64,000 bases of DNA. It comes from Ardenticatenales bacterium (GTDB taxonomy: Bacteria; Chloroflexota; Anaerolineae; Ardenticatenales; Ardenticatenaceae). The stretch lies in NCBI GenBank assembly GCA_020634795.1, contig JACKAZ010000002.1, forward strand, positions 186,001 to 250,000, read 5' to 3'. Below, piece after piece: positions 17,596 to 25,448 of this stretch. The stretch's first letter is position 1, and each line of letters begins with the position of its first letter. Under the pieces are notes generated by a model. It was not told the origin of the DNA. It worked only from the letters and a program-made list of their open reading frames with translations, and made no database searches. Position numbers and translations under genes: made by a program.

Positions 17596-19902
17596 ATGAG
17601 TGACCATAGTGCCACGGCTTTTGAAATCTATTCCGGCGGCCTCACCGACAAGGGGAAGAGCCGTGACCACAACGAGGATGCCATCGCCTTTTTCGAGGCG
17701 AGTGCCACGGATATAGGCGGGTTGTCGGCACCGATTCATGTGGCGGTGGTGGCCGACGGGATTGGGGGCGCAGCGGGCGGCCAGCAGGCCAGCCTCACAG
17801 CGGTGGAGATCATCGAGCGGACGATGCGCGGCATGGGCAACGCGATTGAGCAGCGGTTGGGCGACGCGGTTGGCGCGGCCAACGGCGCAATTTTCGAGGC
17901 GGCGCTCAAAGATTCCGCGCTGGCAGGCATGGGCACCACCGTGGTTGTCGCCGCGATCTACGAAGGGTCGCTCTACTTGGCCCACGCCGGGGATAGCCGC
18001 GCTTATCTGCTGCGCGGTGGGACGCTGTATCAGCTCACTACCGACCATACGTGGGTCGAAGAAGCGGTCTCGGCGGGGCGCATCTCGGAAGAGGAAGCCA
18101 AGCGTCACCCCAACCGTCACGTCGTGCGCCGCTATCTGGGGAGTGAGGCGGTCATCGACATCGACCAGCGAATCCAATCCCCCAGCGGACCCTCCCTCTT
18201 TTCGCTTCCGCTACATCCTAACGATACGATCCTGCTCTGCACCGATGGGCTGACCGATTTGGTCAGTGACGAGGCGCTACAGGAGATCATCACCGATCAT
18301 CCGCAGCCCCAAGCGGCCAGTCAAGCGTTGGTTGATGCGGCAAACGATGCGGGTGGTACCGACAACATCACGGCGGCGCTGATGCGGGTGCAGCCCGCAG
18401 GCGCGAAAGCGCCAGCGGCGGCTCGTAGCGCGTTGCCCGTCAGCCCGTTGATTATTGGGGCACTGCTCTTGATCGCAGCGCTGGCGGCAGGGGGCTGGTT
18501 CCTGCGTGGGGCCGGTGGTGGCTCGCTCTCTGCGGCTGACGCCAGCGCCACCGCCCTGTCGCTGGCGCTCGCAACGGGCGGTGCCGAGGGCGACTTGGCG
18601 CTGGTGGATGATCTGCCAACCTCAACTTCGGAACCGGTGCTAGAGGTGACCAACGAGGCGGGGCAGCTTGTGACCTCTACGCCGCTGGCCGCCGCCATCA
18701 CCCTGTTGGGGCCAGCCGAGGGTGCGACGGTGGGTGGCGCGAGCGTCCGCTTTCTCGCGCGTGTCGAACGATTACAGGTTGGCAACGAAGTGCGTTTATT
18801 GCTTGGGAAAAATTCGACTTTGGGTACTCCGGATTTGTTAACGACGATTGATCCTCAAAAAGACGGAAGCGCTTTTGCCTTCGAGGTGCCGAAACGTGAC
18901 AGCTTGCAGGGGGATCTTTACTGGTCGGTGGGGGTGGTGCGCGGCGGGGAACTGGTCTATCAAGTGGAACCCAGCCGCAAATTGAGTTGGCGGGAATCGG
19001 CACCGAGCGGCAGTTCGGGCGGTGAGCCGACCACCACGCGACCTAGTCAATTGACCTCGACCCCCCGCCCCGTCGCCACGACCACGACACGTCCAGGGGA
19101 GCCGACCTCGACCCCACGCCCCGCCACGGCCACGTCGGCCCCTGCAACGGCCACGCCGCGGCCAGCCGCGACGGCCACGCCGCGCCCCGCCGCAACGGCC
19201 ACACCACGTCCGGCAGCGACCAACACGCCGCGCCCTGCCGCGACGAATCCACCGCCGCCGCCGGACCCCACGCTGACGCCGCCAGACCCGACCATTGAGC
19301 CGACGCCGCCAGACCCGACCATTGAGCCGACGCCCCCAGACCCGACGCCGCCGCCGCCGTCGCCAGACCCGACCATTGAGCCGCCGCCGCCAGACCCGAC
19401 GCCGCCGCCGCCACGTGCGAACAAAGCGTTGTCGGCACCCGTGGCGCGCACACGCACCCCAACCGTTGAACTAAAAACCTACTTACCCCTCGTTGCCCGG
19501 AACTACCCTCCGGAATCCGAAAGCTGCCTATTTAACAACGAAAGAGAACCCAATAACACGATTCCGGAAGCGCTTGAACGACCGCTCCTCTGCGAAGGTG
19601 ATCTCATAAGTGGGCGCATGTTAGAAGTGTCAGACAGCACGGATTATTACCGCATCAACGTGGAGCAGGCGGGATGGATTACGATTGACTTGCAAGAGTT
19701 GCCGTCCGATTCAGATTTCAACCTCTATTTGTATCTACCAGATGGGACGTTCCTTGCACAATCGTTCAACCCCAGTAATCAGGATGAGCGGATTGTCTAC
19801 GAGGTGACAAGTACCGGTTTCTACATGGTTAGGGTGTACCCTGTGGATGGCTCCCGTAGCAAAGGGGCCTATAAAGTCTTCTGGCACTACGGCCAGCCGT
19901 AA
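17596..19902 (+). CDS. Transmembrane PP2C Ser/Thr phosphatase with C-terminal PPC ectodomain
   Basis: Cytoplasmic PP2C domain at residues 15-260: TDKGKSRDHNEDA, VVADGIGGAAGGQQAS, GMGTTVVVAAI, HAGDSRAYLLRGG, CTDGLTDLVSD and GGTDNITAAL supply the metal-binding aspartates. A transmembrane helix (PLIIGALLLIAALAAGGWF) lies near 282-301. An extracytoplasmic Ig-like region, a long run of TATPRPA and PDPTIEPTPP repeats (about 475-612) and a C-terminal bacterial pre-peptidase (PPC) domain at about 640-768 (EREPNNTIPEALE, STDYYRINVEQAGW) complete it. Start at the ATG at 17596, behind TCTGGAGAA; the frame is open for 50 more codons upstream. It should reverse the neighbouring kinase. A PPC ectodomain on a phosphatase is unusual. 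Confidence 0.9.
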   Translation: MSDHSATAFEIYSGGLTDKGKSRDHNEDAIAFFEASATDIGGLSAPIHVAVVADGIGGAAGGQQASLTAVEIIERTMRGMGNAIEQRLGDAVGAANGAIFEAALKDSALAGMGTTVVVAAIYEGSLYLAHAGDSRAYLLRGGTLYQLTTDHTWVEEAVSAGRISEEEAKRHPNRHVVRRYLGSEAVIDIDQRIQSPSGPSLFSLPLHPNDTILLCTDGLTDLVSDEALQEIITDHPQPQAASQALVDAANDAGGTDNITAALMRVQPAGAKAPAAARSALPVSPLIIGALLLIAALAAGGWFLRGAGGGSLSAADASATALSLALATGGAEGDLALVDDLPTSTSEPVLEVTNEAGQLVTSTPLAAAITLLGPAEGATVGGASVRFLARVERLQVGNEVRLLLGKNSTLGTPDLLTTIDPQKDGSAFAFEVPKRDSLQGDLYWSVGVVRGGELVYQVEPSRKLSWRESAPSGSSGGEPTTTRPSQLTSTPRPVATTTTRPGEPTSTPRPATATSAPATATPRPAATATPRPAATATPRPAATNTPRPAATNPPPPPDPTLTPPDPTIEPTPPDPTIEPTPPDPTPPPPSPDPTIEPPPPDPTPPPPRANKALSAPVARTRTPTVELKTYLPLVARNYPPESESCLFNNEREPNNTIPEALERPLLCEGDLISGRMLEVSDSTDYYRINVEQAGWITIDLQELPSDSDFNLYLYLPDGTFLAQSFNPSNQDERIVYEVTSTGFYMVRVYPVDGSRSKGAYKVFWHYGQP

Positions 19903-19911
19903 GCTGTCGCC

Positions 19912-20772
19912 ATGACTAACCCCGCCACCCGGCGCGTGGCATGGCTGGTCGCGGCGGCGGCGTTGCTGGCTCTTGCGGCGCTGGTCGTGGGACTGCCGTG
20001 GCGAAGCGCGGATAAGGCCCTGCGTCGCCACGCGGCCCCCCAAGGCTATGCGCTGCGCTTACCCTTGGTGGGACAGCAGGGTGAGGCGCTGCCCCCCACG
20101 GCAACGGCCACGGCCACGCCGTCCGTGGCCGAGGGGGTGGCACCGCTGGTCACCTCGACCCCCCTTGTGCAGAGCGATGTATCGGCCTTGCCCGAAGCGA
20201 CGATGATTGCCGGCGTACCCAACCAGCGCCAAGAGCGTTCGCTGAACTGCGAATTGCGCTCGGCCACGGATCTGGCGGCTTTCTACGGCAGTACGTTCAA
20301 TTGGGAACAGCTCTTCATGCAGATCGGCTACGAGCGCTCCGGCGATCCGAATAAGGGCTTCGTGGGGATGAGCATCGATGACCCACCGGGCGGCATCTTC
20401 CCCGCTGGCTATGGCGTTCACGCGCCCCCCGTGGCGGACGGATTGCGGCGTTTGGGCGTCCCCGCCGAGGCCCATCGTGACATGAGCCGCGATTGGTTGA
20501 TGGCGCAGGTGGCTGCGGGTCAGCCGGTGGTCGTCTGGGCGCGGGCCGGTATGATGGGGGGCGAGCCGGTGCGCTGGCAAACGCTCGATGGCAGCGAAGT
20601 CGTCGGTGTTCCTTACGAGCACACCTTCACCGTGGTGGGTTATGACGCAGCGGGCGTTTGGGTCAACGATCCCACCTACGGGCGCACCGATCACTACGGT
20701 TGGTCACAGTTTGAAGCCTCGTGGGCCATCTTGGGCAACATGGCGTTGACCATTCGTCGTGACGCGCGGTGA
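19912..20772 (+). CDS. Membrane-anchored C39-like papain-fold protein
   Basis: N-terminal membrane anchor (residues 8-27), a Thr/Ala-rich linker, then a C39-like cysteine-peptidase fold: ERSLNCELRSATDLAAFYG with the candidate nucleophile Cys near residue 113, PPVADGLRRLGVPAEAHRDM, AQVAAGQPVVVWARAG, EHTFTVVGYDAAGVWVNDP with His near 238 and Asp near 254. These give a Cys-His-Asp set and the domain would lie outside the membrane. It follows the PP2C gene by 9 bases, so it is in the same operon. It could process exported WXG100 proteins, as mycosins do in ESX systems, or act on peptides of the cell wall. That is inference. Confidence 0.78.
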   Translation: MTNPATRRVAWLVAAAALLALAALVVGLPWRSADKALRRHAAPQGYALRLPLVGQQGEALPPTATATATPSVAEGVAPLVTSTPLVQSDVSALPEATMIAGVPNQRQERSLNCELRSATDLAAFYGSTFNWEQLFMQIGYERSGDPNKGFVGMSIDDPPGGIFPAGYGVHAPPVADGLRRLGVPAEAHRDMSRDWLMAQVAAGQPVVVWARAGMMGGEPVRWQTLDGSEVVGVPYEHTFTVVGYDAAGVWVNDPTYGRTDHYGWSQFEASWAILGNMALTIRRDAR

Positions 20773-20973
20773 GTTTGGCAGTGCCTTCCCAATTTTGCGG
20801 TTGTCGTCGTTTATCTCTCTGACAGGCAGGGGGTGAGGGGGATGTGGCGTGGGGCGGCGGCTTGCTCCGCACTCGGAGCTTGCCTGCCCAGCCTGCCCTG
20901 ATCGCCGCCGAGGGGAGCGCAGCCGCAGGGTTGACTGTGCGGCGTTGATACAAGCGTGCAAAGAGAGGGTGGA

Positions 20974-21669
20974 ATGAACAATGAACTGTTGGTGGAATTC
21001 CCCCATTTTGAGGTTTTGATCGACTTGAGCGCACAGATGGAATGGGTGGTTGGGGTCGCGAAGAGTTGTGACCTGACATTGACCGACTATCTGCCATCTG
21101 ACGAGACGCGAATCATCTCTCGTCGCCACCTGAAGCTGGTGCGTGTAGCGGACGGTTCGGTGGTGGTGAACGATCTGGGCAGCACCAACGGGACCTACCT
21201 CAATGGGGAACGGATGGTGGCGCAGCGGGCATATGTCGTCACGGCGGACGACCAGCTCGAACTGGCTGGCAATCCGATCTTTCTGATGTGCGTCCGTTTC
21301 CGCCAGACTTCTGCCACCACGCCCTACTATCACCTAGATCCCATCACCCCAACCCCCTTTACCCCTATGCGTACCTTCTATGCGGACGATGAAGGGCGAT
21401 TCGTGCTCGACGGGAAGGTAATCCCCGCGACTCACTTTACCCCGATTGAAGAGCAAGTGCTGAGCTATCTTTATGCCCACTCGGGCGAAGTCGTCTCTTA
21501 CGAACAGATCATTTCCCATGTGTGGGGTTATGACGAGACGGTGCAGAACAATACCGTGGCCAAAGTGGTCAGCAACCTGAGGCGAAAATTGAACGAACGT
21601 GCCGATGGCGCGGGGGACTACATCCTGCGCACCGTCTGGGGCCGAGGCATCCGTTGTCAGCCCTTATAA
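20974..21669 (+). CDS. FHA-winged-helix transcriptional regulator
   Basis: N-terminal FHA domain (VVGVAKSCDLTLTDYLPSDE, then ISRRHLKLV and NDLGSTNGTYLNGE, residues about 20-105) fused to an OmpR-type winged helix (LSYLYAHSGEVVSYEQII, then HVWGYDETVQNNTVAKVVSNLRRKL, residues about 150-228). There is no receiver domain, so activity is likely set by binding a phosphothreonine peptide or being phosphorylated, as in the mycobacterial EmbR logic with a different domain order. Start at the ATG at 20974 behind GAGGGTGGA. It sits directly before the WXG100 operon, whose upstream region carries paired direct repeats, so it is the obvious candidate regulator of that operon. Confidence 0.88.
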   Translation: MNNELLVEFPHFEVLIDLSAQMEWVVGVAKSCDLTLTDYLPSDETRIISRRHLKLVRVADGSVVVNDLGSTNGTYLNGERMVAQRAYVVTADDQLELAGNPIFLMCVRFRQTSATTPYYHLDPITPTPFTPMRTFYADDEGRFVLDGKVIPATHFTPIEEQVLSYLYAHSGEVVSYEQIISHVWGYDETVQNNTVAKVVSNLRRKLNERADGAGDYILRTVWGRGIRCQPL

Positions 21670-21688
21670 GCGCGCCATCGTCATAAAG

Positions 21689-21721
21689 TCTTCATACTTT
21701 CACCCAAATCTTCAGACTTTC
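21689..21721. promoter_or_regulatory. Paired 13-bp direct repeats upstream of the WXG100 operon
   Basis: TCTTCATACTTTC (21689-21701) and TCTTCAGACTTTC (21709-21721) match at 12 of 13 positions with a 20-bp repeat distance, about two helical turns. More TCTTCA hexamers occur near 21721 and 21772. OmpR-type winged helices usually bind tandem direct repeats, so this is a plausible site for the adjacent FHA-winged-helix regulator. Confidence 0.5.
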
Positions 21722-21807
21722 TTCACAAATTGTGGATAAGTGGCCGAAAACGGGCCAAAATTGGTCGGAAATCTTCACGAAATCGCCAAGATTTCTGTGG
21801 CGAAATC

Positions 21808-21816
21808 TGGTATAGT
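21808..21816 (+). promoter_or_regulatory. Extended -10 promoter of the WXG100 operon
   Basis: TGG-TATAGT is an extended -10 element (TG-n-TATAAT type). No good -35 is present at the right distance, which fits an activator-dependent promoter with the direct repeats at 21689-21721 upstream. The predicted start near 21823 leaves a leader of about 100 bases to the first WXG100 ATG. Confidence 0.45.
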
Positions 21817-21926
21817 ATGGGTCGTAACCGCTGGAGAGAGTGGCGAATGACTCGATCTGGTGTGGGTTGGAGATGGCGCCGAGGTACGGCATATCATCGA
21901 ATTTGGGACCAAGGAGGTATCCCGCT

Positions 21927-22235
21927 ATGAGTGACATTATTCGTGCCAACTATGATGAACTTGAAAATATCGCGAAACGCTTCGACGATAGCTCGCAAGT
22001 CATCGAAGAGATGTTGAACATGATCAAGGGCAGCATGCAGAATCTGGAAGGGGAATGGATTGGACGAGGGTCCGAAGCATTTTTCGCCGAGATGAAGGAT
22101 GAGGTTTTGCCCGCTGTCATGCGCTTGCAAAACGCCCTGACCGAAGCCGCGGGTGTCACCCGCAAGATCGTCGAGACCGTGCGCGGTGCCGAAGAAGAAG
22201 CCGCAGGCTTGTTCCGAGGGGGCCCCGTTCAATAG
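21927..22235 (+). CDS. WXG100 protein 1 (EsxA/EsxB-like)
   Basis: 102-residue helical-hairpin protein of the WXG100 superfamily: IIRANYDELENIAKRFDDSS in helix 1, the turn LEGEWIGRGSEAFFAEM with W-I-G near residue 43, and helix 2 ending in AEEEAAGLF. WXG100 proteins are dimeric substrates or chaperones of type VII secretion. The end motif A-E-x-E-A-A-x-x-F is shared with the toxins of this locus. A very strong Shine-Dalgarno AAGGAGGT at 21911-21918 fixes the ATG at 21927. First gene of a four-gene WXG100 operon that ends at the terminator at 23357. Confidence 0.92.
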   Translation: MSDIIRANYDELENIAKRFDDSSQVIEEMLNMIKGSMQNLEGEWIGRGSEAFFAEMKDEVLPAVMRLQNALTEAAGVTRKIVETVRGAEEEAAGLFRGGPVQ

Positions 22236-22315
22236 GGGTGAGTTCCAAAAGAGCTTCACTGCAATCGTTTAGGTAAGATTGAAGAGACAACAAGCCTACA
22301 CCTTCAGGAGGAACG

Positions 22316-22627
22316 ATGACTGACATTATTAAAATGGATTATGAGCGCATGGCGGAGATGAGCAAGAGCTTCCAGCAAGGGGCGCAACAGCTCGAAGAGA
22401 CCAGTACGGCCATGAACGCAATCAGCCAAGACCTGCGCGGTGGTGGGGATGGCAAAGATGGGGCGTTGCTCGGTCAGGGCGGAAATGCCTATGTCGAAGC
22501 GATCGATGCGCGACTGGTCAAAGCGATCGGAAAGCTGCAAGAAAAGTTCGTGGAAATGCAAAACGAAGTCATGCTGGCCGTCGAGGATATGCAAACCGCT
22601 GACACCACGTCGCGAGACTTGTTCTAA
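22316..22627 (+). CDS. WXG100-like protein 2 (no tryptophan in the turn)
   Basis: 103 residues, predicted helix-turn-helix. The N-terminus DIIKMDYERMAEMSKSFQQG matches WXG100 protein 1, but the turn reads GALLGQGGNAYVEAI with L-x-G in place of W-x-G and a GGGDGKDG insertion. Helix 2 ends in MQTADTTSRDLF, so the A-E-x-E-A-A motif is only partly kept. AGGAGG lies 5 bases before the ATG. It may be the partner of protein 1 in a heterodimer, as EsxA pairs with EsxB, where one partner carries the export motif. Confidence 0.82.
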   Translation: MTDIIKMDYERMAEMSKSFQQGAQQLEETSTAMNAISQDLRGGGDGKDGALLGQGGNAYVEAIDARLVKAIGKLQEKFVEMQNEVMLAVEDMQTADTTSRDLF

Positions 22628-22662
22628 TCCAAAGGCCTTAAAGCTAAAAGGAGACTCTACAA

Positions 22663-23001
22663 ATGTTACAATCTGTTCTCATCCGTCTCGCGCGACAGGT
22701 TCTGCAATCGGTTCTTACCGCCCTGATGAGCCAGTTCAGCTTGGTGGAAGATGTCATCCTCAGCCCCACCCGTGCGGACCTGCAAGCGGTCACGGGTGGC
22801 AGTATTTGGCGGGGTGATGGTGCCGATGCCTTCGCCCAAGAGCTGACGTCGATCATGATCCCGAACGTGGGGACGATCGGGACCTTGATCAAGACCAAAC
22901 ACACCAACCTCGAACGCGCCGCCGACATCATCACCACTGCTGACAATCAAGTAAGCCAGGTCGTGAATGGTTTGGCTGACACCTTTGCCAGCATCTACTA
23001 A
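22663..23001 (+). CDS. WXG100-like protein 3
   Basis: 112 residues, mostly helical, with the turn GGSIWRGDGADAFAQELTS (W-R-G near residue 45) of the WXG100 family. The N-terminal helix (LQSVLIRLARQVLQSVLTAL) is more hydrophobic than in proteins 1 and 2, and the second helix ends NQVSQVVNGLADTFASIY. AAAAGGAG lies before the ATG. Third gene of the WXG100 operon. It lacks the E-A-A-x-x-F motif, so if that is the export signal, this one would travel with a partner. Confidence 0.85.
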   Translation: MLQSVLIRLARQVLQSVLTALMSQFSLVEDVILSPTRADLQAVTGGSIWRGDGADAFAQELTSIMIPNVGTIGTLIKTKHTNLERAADIITTADNQVSQVVNGLADTFASIY

Positions 23002-23021
23002 TCAGGAGGAAGGAGAACACT

Positions 23022-23321
23022 ATGGCAAATCAAGAAGTCTATATGGATATTCCGGCCTTGTTGACCATGGCGAAGAACTTTGACCAACGGGGTCAGACGC
23101 TTCAGCGGGTTGCCAAGACGCTTGAAGATCTTTCCAATGTATTGAAAGGGACCGCTTTCATGGGTCTGGTGGGGGGCATGGCGTTGGCCCGCGTGATTGA
23201 CTTCGTGCGCCCCTTCGTTGAAAGGACCGCAGAAAAGTATGTGGAGATCAGCAGTGATCTGACAACGTCGGTCCGCGCTTACGAGGCGGGTGACGAACAG
23301 GGTGCGACTCGCTTCTATTAG
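23022..23321 (+). CDS. WXG100-like protein 4 (divergent)
   Basis: 99 residues. The helix-turn-helix pattern and length fit the WXG100 family (MDIPALLTMAKNFDQRGQTL and VERTAEKYVEISSDLTTSV), but the turn is hydrophobic (GTAFMGLVGGMALARVI) with no tryptophan. AGGAGGAAGGAG precedes the ATG. Last gene of the operon, 35 bases before the terminator. It could be the partner of protein 3. Assignment rests on size, helix pattern and position more than on a motif. Confidence 0.72.
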   Translation: MANQEVYMDIPALLTMAKNFDQRGQTLQRVAKTLEDLSNVLKGTAFMGLVGGMALARVIDFVRPFVERTAEKYVEISSDLTTSVRAYEAGDEQGATRFY

Positions 23322-23356
23322 AAGCTCTACCGCTCCCTCACTGACATGCCAAGATG

Positions 23357-23394
23357 AAAGGGCGAAGTCGATTAACGGTCGGCTTCGCCCTTTT
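23357..23394 (+). terminator. Rho-independent terminator of the WXG100 operon
   Basis: A 15-bp stem (23357-23371 with 23379-23393, one G-T pair), a 7-base loop TTAACGG, and a final run of four T. It closes the four-gene WXG100 operon and separates it from the toxin genes. Confidence 0.85.
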
Positions 23395-23463
23395 GTGAAT
23401 CGGTCGACAGTGATCGGCCCCTAACCTGTCCCTTCGCCCTATCACGATGAGGTCGATACCCCG

Positions 23464-24675
23464 ATGGCAGCCGCCCCTATCATTCAAGCCCACTACGAAG
23501 CGCTAGAGCGCATTGCCACCCTGTTCGATGAGCATGCACAGCGCACCGAGCAGCTCACCACCCAGATCGCCCAACGTGTCGACGGCTTGCGTGGGGAGGG
23601 CTGGGTCGGTCGCGCGGCCGATCAGTTCGTGGCGGAGATGGACAACGACGTGTTGCCCGCCTGTCGTCGGCTGAGCGCCGCGCTCGCCGAAGCCAACGCG
23701 GTTACGCTGCGTATCGGCGAGATTTTCCGTGCGGCGGAAGAAGAGGCCGCTGCCCCCTTTATGGATGTGGCGGGGGGAGGGGCCAGCGGCGCGGGAACGT
23801 CGGAGTCAGCCACGGGCGGCGGTGGGATGGCCCAAGCTGACGATGCGAACAGTTCCAGCCTCTGGGATCGGATCTTGGGCGTGGCGGACAAGATCGTCAA
23901 TGTGGCGGATTTGATCGACGATCTGATGCCAATTCCGGCCTCTTTGCTGGTGGCTGCCAGCCTGCAGGCGGGCAACAGTTACCCGGGTCAGATTCTCGTG
24001 CGTGCACCGCAATGGCTCTCGCGTTTGGGGATCAGCCGCCGTTGGGTGAAGGGCTTGGCGGGGCTGGCCCCGTCGCTCTCCCACATTAAAGCCACCAACT
24101 TGGCCGGTCACCTCAGTCGTGGGGCGCGCAAGCTGCCCGTGGTGGGCTGGGCGATCGCGGGTGGCATGGGCGTGGTCAGCGTGGCGCAAACATGGACCGA
24201 GCGTTGGGACGAATATCGCGGCTACGACACGCCACGACGCGTCAGTGCAATGGCGGTCGACGCCGGGCTGTCGCTGTTGCCCGTGGCGGGCGAGGTGGGG
24301 GGCGGCATTGCGGGCGTGGCGGTAGGCGCCAAAATCGGCGGCGCCGTGGGGGGCTTATTGGGTGGGGCGTTGGGGACGATTACGCTTCCCGTCGTGGGCA
24401 CCGTAGGCGGCGGCGCGGCAGGTTTGGCCGCAGGAGCGGTTATTGGCGGTGCCGTGGGCGGTTTCGCGGGCGATTGGCTGGGAGGCAAGGCGGGCGAGTG
24501 GGCGCAGAACCAGTTGATGCCGTACCGCGATGCGGCGATTGACTTCGTCGACAACAACGTCGCCCAACCTGTCGCAGATGGCATTTCGGCAGCTTACGAG
24601 GGAATCAGAAATATCGAGCTACCAGAGTTCCACTTCCCTGACATTTCATTGCCCTCCCTCTCTTTCGGCTGGTGA
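23464..24675 (+). CDS. WXG100-domain toxin with glycine-zipper membrane domain
   Basis: The N-terminal WXG100 domain (APIIQAHYEALERIATLFDE, turn GEGWVGRAADQFVAEM) ends in RAAEEEAAAPF near residue 98. A Gly/Ala linker and an amphipathic region (WDRILGVADKIVNVADLIDD) follow. From about residue 218 on come alternating glycine-zipper helices (AGEVGGGIAGVAVGAKIGGA, VGGLLGGALGTITLPVVG, AGLAAGAVIGGAVGGFAGDW) that look membrane-inserting. I see no enzyme motif; a membrane-damaging toxin is the best guess, comparable in kind to membrane-depolarising T7SS LXG toxins. Two small two-TM proteins downstream are the likely immunity proteins. Confidence 0.75.
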   Translation: MAAAPIIQAHYEALERIATLFDEHAQRTEQLTTQIAQRVDGLRGEGWVGRAADQFVAEMDNDVLPACRRLSAALAEANAVTLRIGEIFRAAEEEAAAPFMDVAGGGASGAGTSESATGGGGMAQADDANSSSLWDRILGVADKIVNVADLIDDLMPIPASLLVAASLQAGNSYPGQILVRAPQWLSRLGISRRWVKGLAGLAPSLSHIKATNLAGHLSRGARKLPVVGWAIAGGMGVVSVAQTWTERWDEYRGYDTPRRVSAMAVDAGLSLLPVAGEVGGGIAGVAVGAKIGGAVGGLLGGALGTITLPVVGTVGGGAAGLAAGAVIGGAVGGFAGDWLGGKAGEWAQNQLMPYRDAAIDFVDNNVAQPVADGISAAYEGIRNIELPEFHFPDISLPSLSFGW

Positions 24676-24869
24676 TTTTGGTGACGTGTCGATTTGGGTC
24701 GGAAAGTGAGAGATCATGCACCGATGCGCACCACGCAGAATGAAAGTGGCGCCTGACGACGTGCGGGTGTTACGCGATGATGACTCTCTATCTCTCCCTT
24801 GCTGATGTCCTCACTCAGGCGGTGGTGCTCAACCCGGCACCACTTCTTGACACTTCCAAAGAGGGTGGA

Positions 24870-25095
24870 ATGTCGACGCCGACTCCGTTCGAGAGTGAAA
24901 ATAGGAACCCATCATCTGACTTAGTTGTCGGTACGTCAAGAGGTCGCATTTTTCTTCTCGACGCTATGGATGCATCTGGAAGCGAAAGATGCCAGCGAAA
25001 ATGCTCACGTGGCAAGGATAGACAGGAAGCTCGGCATGCTGGACAAGGATGTCGTTGAACTCAACTTGTCCCTTTTGTCAATGCGTGATTTTTAG
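24870..25095 (+). pseudogene. Small gene broken by a frameshift
   Basis: An ATG at 24870 with GAGGGTGG before it opens a frame reading TPTPFESENRNPSSDLVVG and then GRIFLLDA. Near 24963 the coding signal passes to the next frame, which reads LEAKDASENAHVARIDRKLG and VVELNLSLLSMRDF to a stop at 25095. Joined, they give about 75 residues ending in a coiled-coil-like helix. The family is not recognised. It lies between the glycine-zipper toxin and its putative immunity genes, so it may have been an accessory or immunity gene. A sequencing error could also explain the shift. Confidence 0.4.
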
Positions 25096-25264
25096 CGCGT
25101 GGCAGCGCGGCGTTGTGATGAATTCCGACATCGTGACCCCGCTATTCCTATCTCTTGGCAAGAATAAGGGCTGCGAAAGAAAAGCTCTTCGCAACGGCGC
25201 ACGGGCATTGCAAGGCAGCCTACGACTGTGATCGTGCAAGGGGCAAACAGAATGGGAAGCCGCG

Positions 25265-25345
25265 CGGCCCCTTGCCCTTTGCCCCTTGCGCGCTCTACGC
25301 CTTGCGGCCCCTTGCCCTTTGCCCCTTGCGCGCTCTACGCCTTGC
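25265..25345. repeat. 40-bp direct repeat, two copies, built of TTGCCCC-type heptamers
   Basis: Two identical 40-bp units (25265-25304 and 25305-25344), each beginning CGGCCCCTTGCCCTTTGCCC. The internal CCCCTTG/CCCTTTG steps are 7 bp, like the other heptamer arrays in the window. The stretch 25096-25448 contains nothing else recognisable. Confidence 0.85.
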
Positions 25346-25448
25346 TTCTACAAAGCACTCATCCAAAGCTGTTATTCGGCGTTGATCTCACCGACTTGCT
25401 CATGTATGTAGTTCGGTGAGATGGAGTTGCCAAATCGAAGGACTCGAC

